Source of the DNA: Candidatus Methanomethylophilaceae archaeon
Lineage (GTDB): Archaea; Thermoplasmatota; Thermoplasmata; Methanomassiliicoccales; Methanomethylophilaceae
Direction of reading: 5' to 3'
NCBI GenBank assembly: GCA_017455785.1
Contig: JAFSYZ010000263.1
Coordinates: 1-6,430 of the forward strand
DNA: 6,430 bases
Made by a program: the position numbers and the translations under genes. Position 1 is the first letter of the stretch. Every line of letters starts with the position of its first letter. Below the pieces are notes generated by a model. The model made no database searches. It saw nothing but the letters and a program-made list of their open reading frames with translations, and was not told the DNA's origin. Below are positions 1-5,550 of the stretch, one piece after another.

Positions 1-528
1 GTCTTCGACAACACAGATACGCTGTATGTAGCGTACGGGTACCTCGGATTGTGGGACGGTAGACACGGTGCCGGAAAGATGATCGAGGACTTCGATGATC
101 TTCAAAGAAGCATATGGGGCAGATCCATCGAGGATGTCGAAATCTATGATGAGAACGGTGACCTTGTAGTCTATATGCGCCACCATGACGGAACCAATGT
201 CATGAGGATCAGAGAACTCACCAAGAAAGGATACCAGTACTACCTCAACCACCCGTATGAGGATGTGACGAGTCATATCGCCAACACCGCTGGATACACA
301 AGGGCACCCAGGTTCGCAGATAGGGTCTATGGTCCTGTGACCAGTAAGAACTTCAAACTTTTCAGAAGGCCAGCGAAGAAGAAGACCGCAGCAAAGGATA
401 TACCTGTCAAGAAATCAGGTGCGAAAAAACCGTCAGTCAAGAAACCTGCGGCGAAGCCTAAGACTCCCGCCAAGAAGCCTGCTCCGAGGAAGAAACCAGC
501 GGTCAAGAAGAAGGCTGCCAAGAGGTAA
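1..528 (+). CDS. Hypothetical protein with histone H1-like Lys/Ala/Pro tail (5' end outside window)
   Basis: The frame is open from the first base, so the real start probably lies upstream; an internal TTG at 49 is possible but has no convincing SD site. The visible 175 residues split in two. Residues 1-120 are a mixed, acidic to neutral globular part rich in Tyr and Asp, with no signal peptide or membrane segment in view. Residues 122-175 are almost entirely Lys, Ala and Pro, with repeated KKP and AKK steps and the ten-residue unit AKPKTPAKKP at 151-160. Such tails are known from the C-terminal domain of histone H1 and from bacterial H1-like proteins, where they bind DNA or RNA non-specifically. 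I do not recognise the globular part. Residues 71-81 (RELTKKGYQYY) faintly recall the end of a winged helix, but this is too weak to call. The gene ends in TAA, 4 bp before the next gene, and leads a tandem run of tailed proteins. Confidence 0.85.
   Translation, partial: VFDNTDTLYVAYGYLGLWDGRHGAGKMIEDFDDLQRSIWGRSIEDVEIYDENGDLVVYMRHHDGTNVMRIRELTKKGYQYYLNHPYEDVTSHIANTAGYTRAPRFADRVYGPVTSKNFKLFRRPAKKKTAAKDIPVKKSGAKKPSVKKPAAKPKTPAKKPAPRKKPAVKKKAAKR
522..526 (+). promoter_or_regulatory. Shine-Dalgarno site (GAGGT) overlapping the stop of the upstream gene
   Basis: GAGGT sits six bases before the ATG at 533 and matches the archaeal anti-SD sequence. It is formed by the last Lys-Arg codons and the stop codon of the preceding gene. 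It supports 533 over upstream in-frame starts such as 419, which would lie inside the preceding tail. Confidence 0.7.
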
Positions 529-532
529 TCCC

Positions 533-1120
533 ATGACACTCACCAAGAGAGACGAGAGGATTGCCAGACAGGCCGAAGAGAAGGTCGATGAACTCCATAT
601 CAGAGCCGGACAGAACGTCAGGGATTACGTCATTCATGAGGATGCTTTCGGCGATATATGGGATGCCATCGAGAACAGGGACTACTTCCACATATACATC
701 CCTGTGGTGAACGTCATGAAAGACCATGATGCCGGCTACCTGACATTGGAGATACCGATGGCCATCTTCAAGAAGGGCGGTTACGACTGGTACGACTTCA
801 TCCAGGGCTACAAGTACGATGCGGAAATGGTCGATACACTGGAACTCAACGGCTATTGGGATAGGGATGAACCGAAACCGTCCAAGAAAAAGACAGGAAC
901 CAAGAAACCGATACCTGCATGCCCGCAATGCGGATCCAAACGCATCGAGGAAATAGGCTATGGGTTGTTCTGCAACAACTGCGGACTGTACTTCTACAGG
1001 AACTCACCGAGGATCAATGTCGCTGCCAAACCGAAATCCCAGGCGAAGAAACCCATCGTGAAGAGAAAGACACCGACAAAAAAGCCCCCTGTCAAGAGGA
1101 AGGCATCCAAGAGGGAGTGA
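533..1120 (+). CDS. Hypothetical protein with four-Cys zinc ribbon and basic Lys-rich tail
   Basis: This 195-residue protein has no recognised family for its first part. Residues 1-110 are an acidic, aromatic-rich domain (for example GYDWYDFIQGYKY at 83-95) without membrane segments. A short basic linker at 113-128 follows, then a zinc ribbon with Cys130, Cys133, Cys147 and Cys150 in two CPxCG-like knuckles. The tail at 163-195 is rich in Lys, Arg and Pro and contains AKPKSQAKKP at 165-174. The ribbon is therefore enclosed by Lys-rich sequence on both sides, as if inserted into a tail. Zinc ribbons of this kind commonly bind nucleic acids or proteins, so with the tail a nucleic-acid contact is plausible but inferred. 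The ATG at 533 is chosen for its SD site and because the longer frame would overlap the preceding gene by 110 bp. The next gene starts 2 bp after the TGA. Confidence 0.88.
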   Translation: MTLTKRDERIARQAEEKVDELHIRAGQNVRDYVIHEDAFGDIWDAIENRDYFHIYIPVVNVMKDHDAGYLTLEIPMAIFKKGGYDWYDFIQGYKYDAEMVDTLELNGYWDRDEPKPSKKKTGTKKPIPACPQCGSKRIEEIGYGLFCNNCGLYFYRNSPRINVAAKPKSQAKKPIVKRKTPTKKPPVKRKASKRE

Positions 1121-1122
1121 GG

Positions 1123-1473
1123 ATGGGCAAACTGTACAACGGTTTCCGCATCGACAGAAGGGACCGTAAGATGTGGGACCTCGCCGAGAGATACGCCAGA
1201 TTCTGCGAGAAGTATGGTGAATACGGCTTCACGGACATCTACGATGACAGCGAGGACGGTATCAGGAAACTGACCGAGTTCGCATACGAACTCCTGTCCG
1301 ACGGCAGTTTCGACAGCCTCATCGAAGATATCGATGATGTTTACGCATCAGGCGCTGACGATCCAGAGGAGAGGAAGGAGAGGGATGCAATAGTCTCAGG
1401 TATAAAAGAATTGAAGAGGACGGCATCCACCAGGGACCACAAAACGATTTTCAAGATCAGAAGAAAAGACTGA
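1123..1473 (+). CDS. Small tail-less hypothetical protein of the cluster
   Basis: This is a 116-residue soluble protein, predicted mainly helical, with many Asp, Glu, Arg and Lys residues and no cysteine pairs, signal peptide or membrane segment. I do not recognise a family. The middle (residues 37-75, with runs such as DIYDDSEDG and SLIEDIDDVY) is strongly acidic, while the last 20 residues are basic and end KIRRKD. Unlike its neighbours it has no Lys/Ala/Pro tail; a tail-like stretch instead opens the next gene, in another frame. The ATG at 1123 is preceded by GGAG at 1114-1117 in the end of the upstream gene. Longer in-frame starts (from 919) would run through the zinc ribbon of that gene and are rejected. 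The 2-bp gap and shared direction suggest co-transcription, so it may partner the tailed proteins. Confidence 0.82.
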   Translation: MGKLYNGFRIDRRDRKMWDLAERYARFCEKYGEYGFTDIYDDSEDGIRKLTEFAYELLSDGSFDSLIEDIDDVYASGADDPEERKERDAIVSGIKELKRTASTRDHKTIFKIRRKD

Positions 1474-1484
1474 AGGAAGATAAC

Positions 1485-2678
1485 ATGACCTGCGCTAAGA
1501 GACCAGCAACCAAGAAGCCTATGGCGAAGCCTAAGGCACCTGCTAAGAAGAAGATCGCATCCAAGGGAATGAAGCCCTACACATACAGGGTTACGGACAG
1601 CCCTAGGCCTGAAACAGAATTCTCTGGGAACTATGAGCACGACTACACCGACATCGAGAAGAGCCCGTTATTCTACCGTTACAAGAAGGAACTCGGTTCG
1701 CCCTCGGATCCAAATGCCTATGTGAACATGTTCAACGAGACTTTGGTCACCAATCTGATGCGTCATGACCTGAGAGGGGTCACAAAAAAGATGAAGGATT
1801 TCGGGACACATACATTCCGTACACCTGAATCGATGGTGAAATACTACAATGACTGTGACCGCCACAATGCCTACCTGGTTAAAGGTGCGGTTGTTGTCAC
1901 CCAGTGGGAAGATATGGGACATGAGGAATGGAAGGAGAAATACCGTCAGGACAAGAACATCAGCCACAAAGGCATTTACAGCAACTACGGCGCATTCACC
2001 TATGCATCGTGGAAGAACGGAGATGTATTCAAAAGCGTTGTAATTGATGACCCATCCCTCGAAACATCGTTAGAGGTAGAACATCTGGACTCCGAGAAGA
2101 AACTACCTAAAGGAAAGGTAGTATGGGAATCAGCTACAAAATATGGCAATCAACCAAAATATGATGAAGACAGGATGAGGGCCTACATCCAAAACAACGC
2201 ACCTATGGGAGAACACGAATATGAAATAACATACGGCTGCCTCAAAGAAAGCTCAATAAAAAAACTCGGTATCGAACCAAAGGATGTGAAGATCGGGGAG
2301 AGCTTCTACGGGAATGTGGATGGGCGCTACATGTCATTCAAGAGATCCAAGAACACCAAACCGAAGGATGGATATTCCGTCATCTTCGAGGGTTCTTGTG
2401 TTTACGACGCGGCCACGATGGATGATGCCATAATGGCGGCGGATAAGGGCGCATCATACATGTGGGAGGGTGATGGCGACGACCCATGGTCCGAATACAC
2501 CATAGTCAGGAACTCCGACGGCAAAAAGTTCGACTCGGACGGAATACCGCTGGTCTCGGACGCAAAGAAAAAGAAGGCCGCACCAAAGACGAAGTCCAAA
2601 CCCAAGGCACCAGCAAAGAAACCGACCACTAAGAAGAAAACCGCTACCAAGCCCAAGGTCGCAGCGAAGAAAAGGTGA
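1485..2678 (+). CDS. Large hypothetical protein with Lys-rich tails at both ends
   Basis: This 397-residue protein is the largest of the cluster. Residues 4-28 form a Lys/Ala/Pro tail containing AKPKAPAKKK (14-23). Residues 29-358 are a long globular region with many Tyr, Trp, Asp and Lys residues, and residues 359-397 are a second tail containing SKPKAPAKKP (371-380). No signal peptide, membrane segment, zinc motif or nucleotide-binding loop is visible, and I do not recognise the central region. It may hold two or more domains: a loop rich in Ser, Asp and Lys near 190-210 separates an N-terminal half from a C-terminal half. The ATG at 1485 has a weak SD-like GGAAG five bases upstream. A second in-frame ATG at 1569 (Met29) would remove the N-terminal tail but has no properly spaced SD site. 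The stretch 2101-2280 is clearly richer in A+T than the rest of the gene. The next gene begins 4 bp after the TGA. Confidence 0.88.
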   Translation: MTCAKRPATKKPMAKPKAPAKKKIASKGMKPYTYRVTDSPRPETEFSGNYEHDYTDIEKSPLFYRYKKELGSPSDPNAYVNMFNETLVTNLMRHDLRGVTKKMKDFGTHTFRTPESMVKYYNDCDRHNAYLVKGAVVVTQWEDMGHEEWKEKYRQDKNISHKGIYSNYGAFTYASWKNGDVFKSVVIDDPSLETSLEVEHLDSEKKLPKGKVVWESATKYGNQPKYDEDRMRAYIQNNAPMGEHEYEITYGCLKESSIKKLGIEPKDVKIGESFYGNVDGRYMSFKRSKNTKPKDGYSVIFEGSCVYDAATMDDAIMAADKGASYMWEGDGDDPWSEYTIVRNSDGKKFDSDGIPLVSDAKKKKAAPKTKSKPKAPAKKPTTKKKTATKPKVAAKKR

Positions 2679-2679
2679 T
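2673..2679 (+). promoter_or_regulatory. Shine-Dalgarno site (AGGTGAT) deciding a GTG start
   Basis: AGGTGAT covers the final Arg codon and the TGA of the upstream gene and lies three bases before GTG 2683. The two ATG triplets in between (2678 and 2681) run straight into stop codons, so GTG is the only usable start here. Confidence 0.7.
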
Positions 2680-2682
2680 GAT

Positions 2683-3261
2683 GTGACCGATAAGAAAATA
2701 CAAGCCGTCAAACCGAGACCGAAGGACCGTTCAAAGAAGGAATACAGAGCTCCGTCGGACACCCGTTTGTGCGGATGGCTCTGTAAGGAATGCGGGCACC
2801 ACTTCACATTGGGAGGCGCGACATATGAGAAGCGCATCAACGATGGAGAGGTATATCCACCATACTATGGCCTGGAGATGATATTGGCCGTCTGCCCCGA
2901 GTGCGGTTCACACCACATCGAATTGAACGGATGCCAATGGTCATATCGGTTTGCGGACACCCTGGGGTTTGATCGCTACACCAGCGGGATGACGAATTTC
3001 CTTCAGAACAATTTCTTCCAAGGATATGATGTGGAGATTGTGGAGAATCCGGTGACACATCAGTACATGTATGAGGTATCGTCGAAGAAGTCGTTCGAGC
3101 GCGTGTATCTCGACGGCAACGAAGTGGATTATGGCACCATCGTCATAGGGATGGTCAATAACAAGACTCCGAGGCGGAGGAAAAAGAGGCCTATCAAGGC
3201 CGCTACAATTAAGAAACCATCTGTGAAACCCAGAGCACAGACGAAAAAGACGAAAAGGTGA
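2683..3261 (+). CDS. Hypothetical protein with split zinc-binding Cys pairs and basic tail
   Basis: This 192-residue protein starts with GTG. Residues 1-22 are basic. Cys34-x2-Cys37 (CKECG) and Cys71-x2-Cys74 (CPECG) form a likely zinc ribbon with a 33-residue insert between its knuckles. Cys30 and Cys84 are additional cysteines nearby. Residues 85-160 are a mixed domain with beta-like stretches (YDVEIVENPV, YGTIVIGMV), which I do not recognise. The tail at 161-192 is rich in Arg, Lys and Pro, with the divergent unit VKPRAQTKKT at 181-190, and ends KTKR. The ribbon is N-terminal here, while in the protein encoded at 533-1120 it is C-terminal, so the two seem to share modules rather than overall descent. 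A cytoplasmic nucleic-acid binding role is inferred. The gene ends in TGA four bases before the next ATG. Confidence 0.87.
   Translation: MTDKKIQAVKPRPKDRSKKEYRAPSDTRLCGWLCKECGHHFTLGGATYEKRINDGEVYPPYYGLEMILAVCPECGSHHIELNGCQWSYRFADTLGFDRYTSGMTNFLQNNFFQGYDVEIVENPVTHQYMYEVSSKKSFERVYLDGNEVDYGTIVIGMVNNKTPRRRKKRPIKAATIKKPSVKPRAQTKKTKR
3256..3261 (+). promoter_or_regulatory. Shine-Dalgarno site (AGGTGA) within the upstream stop
   Basis: AGGTGA consists of the terminal Arg codon and the TGA of the upstream gene and lies four bases before ATG 3266. It is the same arrangement as at 2673-2679 and supports 3266 as the start of the last cluster gene. Confidence 0.7.
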
Positions 3262-3265
3262 ACAT

Positions 3266-3577
3266 ATGGGTTCGATCTTCGCCGAATACAAATTCGAAGA
3301 ATGGCTGGAAAAGAGGAACATCGACCTCCACGACCTCGCACGCAACAACATATGGGACCCGAGGAAATATTCCGCGCTCATCAACGATCTGGCATGGAAA
3401 TTCAAAGAAGAGACAGGTGCGACCTACGTCGAGGCGGCCAACGCCATCGAACACTCGGTGAGGATCCTCGCCGCCGAGATGGTGGATAAGGCCAAAAGGG
3501 ATACGGACGATATCAGGGCAATACCGAACAACTACTCCAAGAAAAGAAGATTCCTCAGAATCTTCAAACGCTTTTGA
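3266..3577 (+). CDS. Small helical hypothetical protein, last gene of the tailed-protein cluster
   Basis: This 103-residue protein is predicted almost wholly alpha-helical and has no recognised family. Residues 1-80 alternate acidic and basic helices (for example FEEWLEKRNIDLHDLARN and TYVEAANAIEHSVRILAAEMVDKAKRD). The last 12 residues (SKKRRFLRIFKRF) are a basic, aromatic end, unlike the Pro-containing tails of its neighbours. No cysteines, signal peptide or membrane span are seen. It starts four bases after the upstream stop with a good SD site, so it is very probably in the same transcript. An 8-bp hairpin lies in its final codons and T-tracts follow its TGA, which suggests the transcript ends here. 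Confidence 0.85.
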   Translation: MGSIFAEYKFEEWLEKRNIDLHDLARNNIWDPRKYSALINDLAWKFKEETGATYVEAANAIEHSVRILAAEMVDKAKRDTDDIRAIPNNYSKKRRFLRIFKRF

Positions 3578-3584
3578 AAACACC

Positions 3585-3608
3585 TTTTTTTCCATGAGTG
3601 AGTTTTTT
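3585..3608 (+). terminator. Poly-T transcription terminator of the six-gene cluster
   Basis: Two T-runs (T7 at 3585-3591 and T6 at 3603-3608) follow the stop at 3577. Poly-T tracts are sufficient for termination by archaeal RNA polymerase. A perfect hairpin (GAAGATTC / GAATCTTC, loop CTCA, 3546-3565) lies just upstream in the end of the coding region and may help. Confidence 0.65.
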
Positions 3609-3615
3609 CCAACCG

Positions 3616-3626
3616 CTTTTTATACC
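3616..3626 (+). promoter_or_regulatory. Archaeal TATA box of a leaderless gene
   Basis: CTTTTTATACC is centred about 25 bases before ATG 3646, the normal distance from TATA box to transcription start in archaea. Transcription should begin at or within a few bases of the A of the ATG. No SD site lies between, which fits a leaderless mRNA. The same ten bases (TTTTTATACC) occur in the promoter at 5531-5540 on the other strand. Confidence 0.72.
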
Positions 3627-3645
3627 TTACAAAATCAGAAACCTC

Positions 3646-4227
3646 ATGGCAAATCCCGTCAGAGTGCTGATATGTGTGGCATTAGCAATCGCCATTTTGT
3701 CCATTGGTTATGTCTACTTCGTTTATGACGGGAATGCCACCGAGACAAACAACACCGTTGTCACGGAGCCTTCTAAAGAAGTACCGAACATCGGTATGAA
3801 GATCACCATCGGTTCCGCCAAGGTCGGAAGCCAGGTCGATAACGTTGACCCCACCAGAGCGCAGCTCTTCTGGAAGATCGTAGTCGATGGGGAGACATAC
3901 ACCATACCGGATCAAGGTCAGATAGAGTACGACAGGACCACCAATGTCACCGAATCGGGCACGGAGACCTTCATGACGGTTAACAGGAGCATCACAGTAC
4001 CTGCGGTATTGGGTAAGACCTACGCAATATCATTGTTCATGAAGGACTACGATTCATCTTCGGTGGCCGACACCATAGATCTGGTATCCAATGACAATCT
4101 GGTATCAGGAGTATCGCTGCAGTACACCTCAGGGGAACTCTGGAACGGCGGACACTACAAGATTCTGATCGGCAACACCGCACCCTACGGAGCGTGCTCC
4201 GTCTACATAGAGAGCGCACCGCTATGA
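3646..4227 (+). CDS. Membrane-anchored extracellular protein, beta-rich, unknown function
   Basis: The 193-residue product begins with a short basic start and a hydrophobic segment at residues 5-27 (core LICVALAIAILSIGYVYF), which should act as an uncleaved signal anchor. Residues 28-50 are a Thr/Asn-rich stalk, and residues 51-193 alternate polar and hydrophobic residues typical of a beta-sandwich. Four possible N-glycosylation sites (Asn30, Asn35, Asn100, Asn113) fit an outside location. I do not recognise a family, and no catalytic motif is apparent. An in-frame start at 3598 is rejected because it would place the TATA box inside the coding region and leave the 3646 ATG unexplained. The stop overlaps the start of the next gene by four bases, so the two are probably translationally coupled. 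Confidence 0.85.
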   Translation: MANPVRVLICVALAIAILSIGYVYFVYDGNATETNNTVVTEPSKEVPNIGMKITIGSAKVGSQVDNVDPTRAQLFWKIVVDGETYTIPDQGQIEYDRTTNVTESGTETFMTVNRSITVPAVLGKTYAISLFMKDYDSSSVADTIDLVSNDNLVSGVSLQYTSGELWNGGHYKILIGNTAPYGACSVYIESAPL

Positions 4228-4409
4228 TCTCCGAACACATTTTCTTCACATTCCTCGCGATAATCGGAATAAGCATATTGCTGTTCATGGCATGCACTCT
4301 ATCCGAAGACGAGAGGAAGAACAGGATCGGGAAATACGGCGGACAGATAGCCGCGATAGCATCTATGACCCTTCTCTTAGTCACAGGATTCTCCCTGATG
4401 CTCGGATGA
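4224..4409 (+). CDS. Small protein with two membrane segments, coupled to the upstream surface protein
   Basis: This is a 61-residue integral membrane protein. Hydrophobic segments cover about residues 5-23 and 43-60, joined by a charged loop (SEDERKNRIGKYGG) that would make a hairpin in the membrane. Its ATG at 4224 overlaps the TGA of the preceding gene as ATGA, the usual sign of translational coupling. A longer frame from a TTG at 4194 lies entirely within the preceding gene and is rejected. No family is recognised. The overlap suggests that it works with the anchored protein encoded upstream, for example as a membrane partner; this is inference. No clear T-tract follows its TGA. Confidence 0.72.
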   Translation: MISEHIFFTFLAIIGISILLFMACTLSEDERKNRIGKYGGQIAAIASMTLLLVTGFSLMLG

Positions 4410-4512
4410 TTGCATCGCATCCTCAGAATCGAACGGAAACGGTCATTCAAGGCCTTGTCATTCTAAACGTATAATCTTATGGACAATGCATACAAATCTC
4501 CTCAGACGCCAT

Positions 4513-4542
4513 AGGAACGGCATCAGATGAGTTCCTGATGCC
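4513..4542 (-). repeat. Interleaved inverted repeats across the stop of the transglutaminase-like gene
   Basis: GGCATCAG (4519-4526) and CTGATGCC (4535-4542) form a perfect 8-bp stem with an 8-base loop. AGGAAC (4513-4518) and GTTCCT (4531-4536) form a second 6-bp stem, interleaved with the first. The structure covers the TGA of the minus-strand gene and could mark its transcript end, but no T-tract follows, so a terminator role is uncertain. Confidence 0.4.
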
Positions 4543-5485
4543 CTACATACAGAAGAGGTATGGAATCCAGGAATGATGATGAGGTATATCCTATGCTCCA
4601 CGACGAGGATGTAGTCTCCGCCGCATAGTACATATGGCCGTTCCTCTCGGAAGATACGAGAGTGCCGTTGCCCTGGGGCGTGTAGTCATCGAGGGCTACT
4701 GCACCCAGGGCATGCGATGGCATGAGAAAGACACCCACGGACGAGTATCCTGAGGCCGAGAGTATGGATGCGAACAGAATGGAAGTGTCCTCGCAGTCCC
4801 CGTTGCTGTCGTACAGCGTCTCCAGGGGGAACTTCCAGTACTCCGACTGACCCCTTGAGGACGAATCGGTCACGTATTCTATCGCATCCTGACAGAACGA
4901 CAGGACGAACTGCGCGTAATCAGCCGAATCGATTACAGGGGCCATACCGGTGATCAGAGTATAGCTGTCCATCATCTTATCGGCCAGACGGCGCGTGTTC
5001 TCGTCCACCACGATGTACTGGTAGATATCCGTCTCCTTGGACACGCCTCTGGACACAGACTTGTTGTAGTACGTTTCGACGTCCGAATAATCCATTGTGT
5101 AGGTGATGATACATGGCTGTCCGTCGTATGTCCATGAGAACGTCCTGTCCACCGCGCCCTGCACACTGATGGTATCGGAAACGGAACGTACACCGCCCTT
5201 CAGATCTGTGATCGTGCAGGTCACGGAATAACGGCCTGGATCGAGACTGACGGTTGCGGTATGGCCCGACAGCATCCTGTGCTGTGCGGCGGTGTTCATG
5301 ACGTCGGAGATCTCCCAGTCCACCGAGGTGTTCACATCGGCGTTCACGGAGAAGGTCAGCAGACCGCCGTCCTGAGTTACCTCCACGTCCGACGGTGTGT
5401 TGACCGACCTGTAGGTGGTCGTGGCTACGAAGAGCAGTCCAAGAGTTATCGCCAACAGAAGTACTGCTATGATCATCCTTCTCAT
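4523..5485 (-). CDS. Membrane-anchored extracellular transglutaminase-like (Cys-His-Glu) protein
   Basis: With the ATG at 5485 the protein has 320 residues. A basic start (MRRM) and a hydrophobic stretch at 4-23 form a signal anchor. Residues about 30-110 look like a PKD/Ig-type beta domain (DPGRYSVTCTITD). Residues about 150-320 match the transglutaminase-like fold: Cys231 in NGDCEDTSILFASIL, His258 in MPSHALGAV, and Glu290 in YYAAETT at the place of the usual third catalytic Asp. Members of this superfamily act as cysteine peptidases or amide cross-linkers, and the substrate here is unknown. The protein should work outside the cell, perhaps on surface proteins such as its neighbour encoded at 5696-6430. 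A GTG at 5488 is also in frame, but AGGTGG at 5492-5497 is better spaced for the ATG. The gene has its own TATA box. Confidence 0.88.
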   Translation of the reverse strand: MRRMIIAVLLLAITLGLLFVATTTYRSVNTPSDVEVTQDGGLLTFSVNADVNTSVDWEISDVMNTAAQHRMLSGHTATVSLDPGRYSVTCTITDLKGGVRSVSDTISVQGAVDRTFSWTYDGQPCIITYTMDYSDVETYYNKSVSRGVSKETDIYQYIVVDENTRRLADKMMDSYTLITGMAPVIDSADYAQFVLSFCQDAIEYVTDSSSRGQSEYWKFPLETLYDSNGDCEDTSILFASILSASGYSSVGVFLMPSHALGAVALDDYTPQGNGTLVSSERNGHMYYAAETTSSSWSIGYTSSSFLDSIPLLYVGHQELI

Positions 5486-5491
5486 CACAAA

Positions 5492-5497
5492 CCACCT
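5492..5497 (-). promoter_or_regulatory. Shine-Dalgarno site (AGGTGG) for the transglutaminase-like gene
   Basis: AGGTGG on the minus strand lies six bases before ATG 5485 and only three before GTG 5488, so it favours the ATG. This gene is leadered, in contrast to the gene at 3646. Confidence 0.65.
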
Positions 5498-5530
5498 GGG
5501 ATGTCGTTCCCGTCCGTCTCCAGGGAGGAG

Positions 5531-5540
5531 GGTATAAAAA
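5531..5540 (-). promoter_or_regulatory. Archaeal TATA box (TTTTTATACC) for the transglutaminase-like gene
   Basis: The minus strand reads TTTTTATACC. Transcription should start near 5510, giving a leader of about 25 bases that contains the SD site. The same ten bases stand in front of the plus-strand gene at 3646. Read on the plus strand the site is TATAAAAATA, so weak divergent use is conceivable. Confidence 0.65.
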
Positions 5541-5550
5541 TACGTTGGAA

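Noticed and set aside
419..532. Longer N-terminus (38 residues) for the gene starting at 533
   Set aside because: It would lie wholly within the upstream tail, reads as Arg-rich frame-shifted tail sequence, and the good SD site points to 533.
327..539. Minus-strand open frame encoding a very hydrophobic 70-residue peptide opposite the Lys-rich tail
   Set aside because: It is the mirror of AAG/AAA-rich tail codons, which read as Phe and Leu on the other strand. No SD site or TATA box supports it, and similar frames appear opposite the other tails.
1401..1408. TATAAAAG as an internal promoter before the gene at 1485
   Set aside because: It lies inside the coding region of the preceding gene, would give a leader of about 55 bases, and the 11-bp intergenic gap fits read-through.
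450..3252. CRISPR array or simple DNA repeat array
   Set aside because: The repeated DNA is coding, unevenly spaced and diverged. It reflects the Lys/Ala/Pro tails, and there are no regular spacers.
3598..3645. Upstream ATG-started extension of the anchored surface protein
   Set aside because: The extension contains the TATA box and has no SD site. Starting at 3646 gives a normal signal anchor and a leaderless transcript.
4448..4457. CAAGGCCTTG palindrome in the convergent intergenic region as a terminator or protein site
   Set aside because: A ten-base palindrome alone is expected by chance, and no T-tract or loop makes it a terminator.
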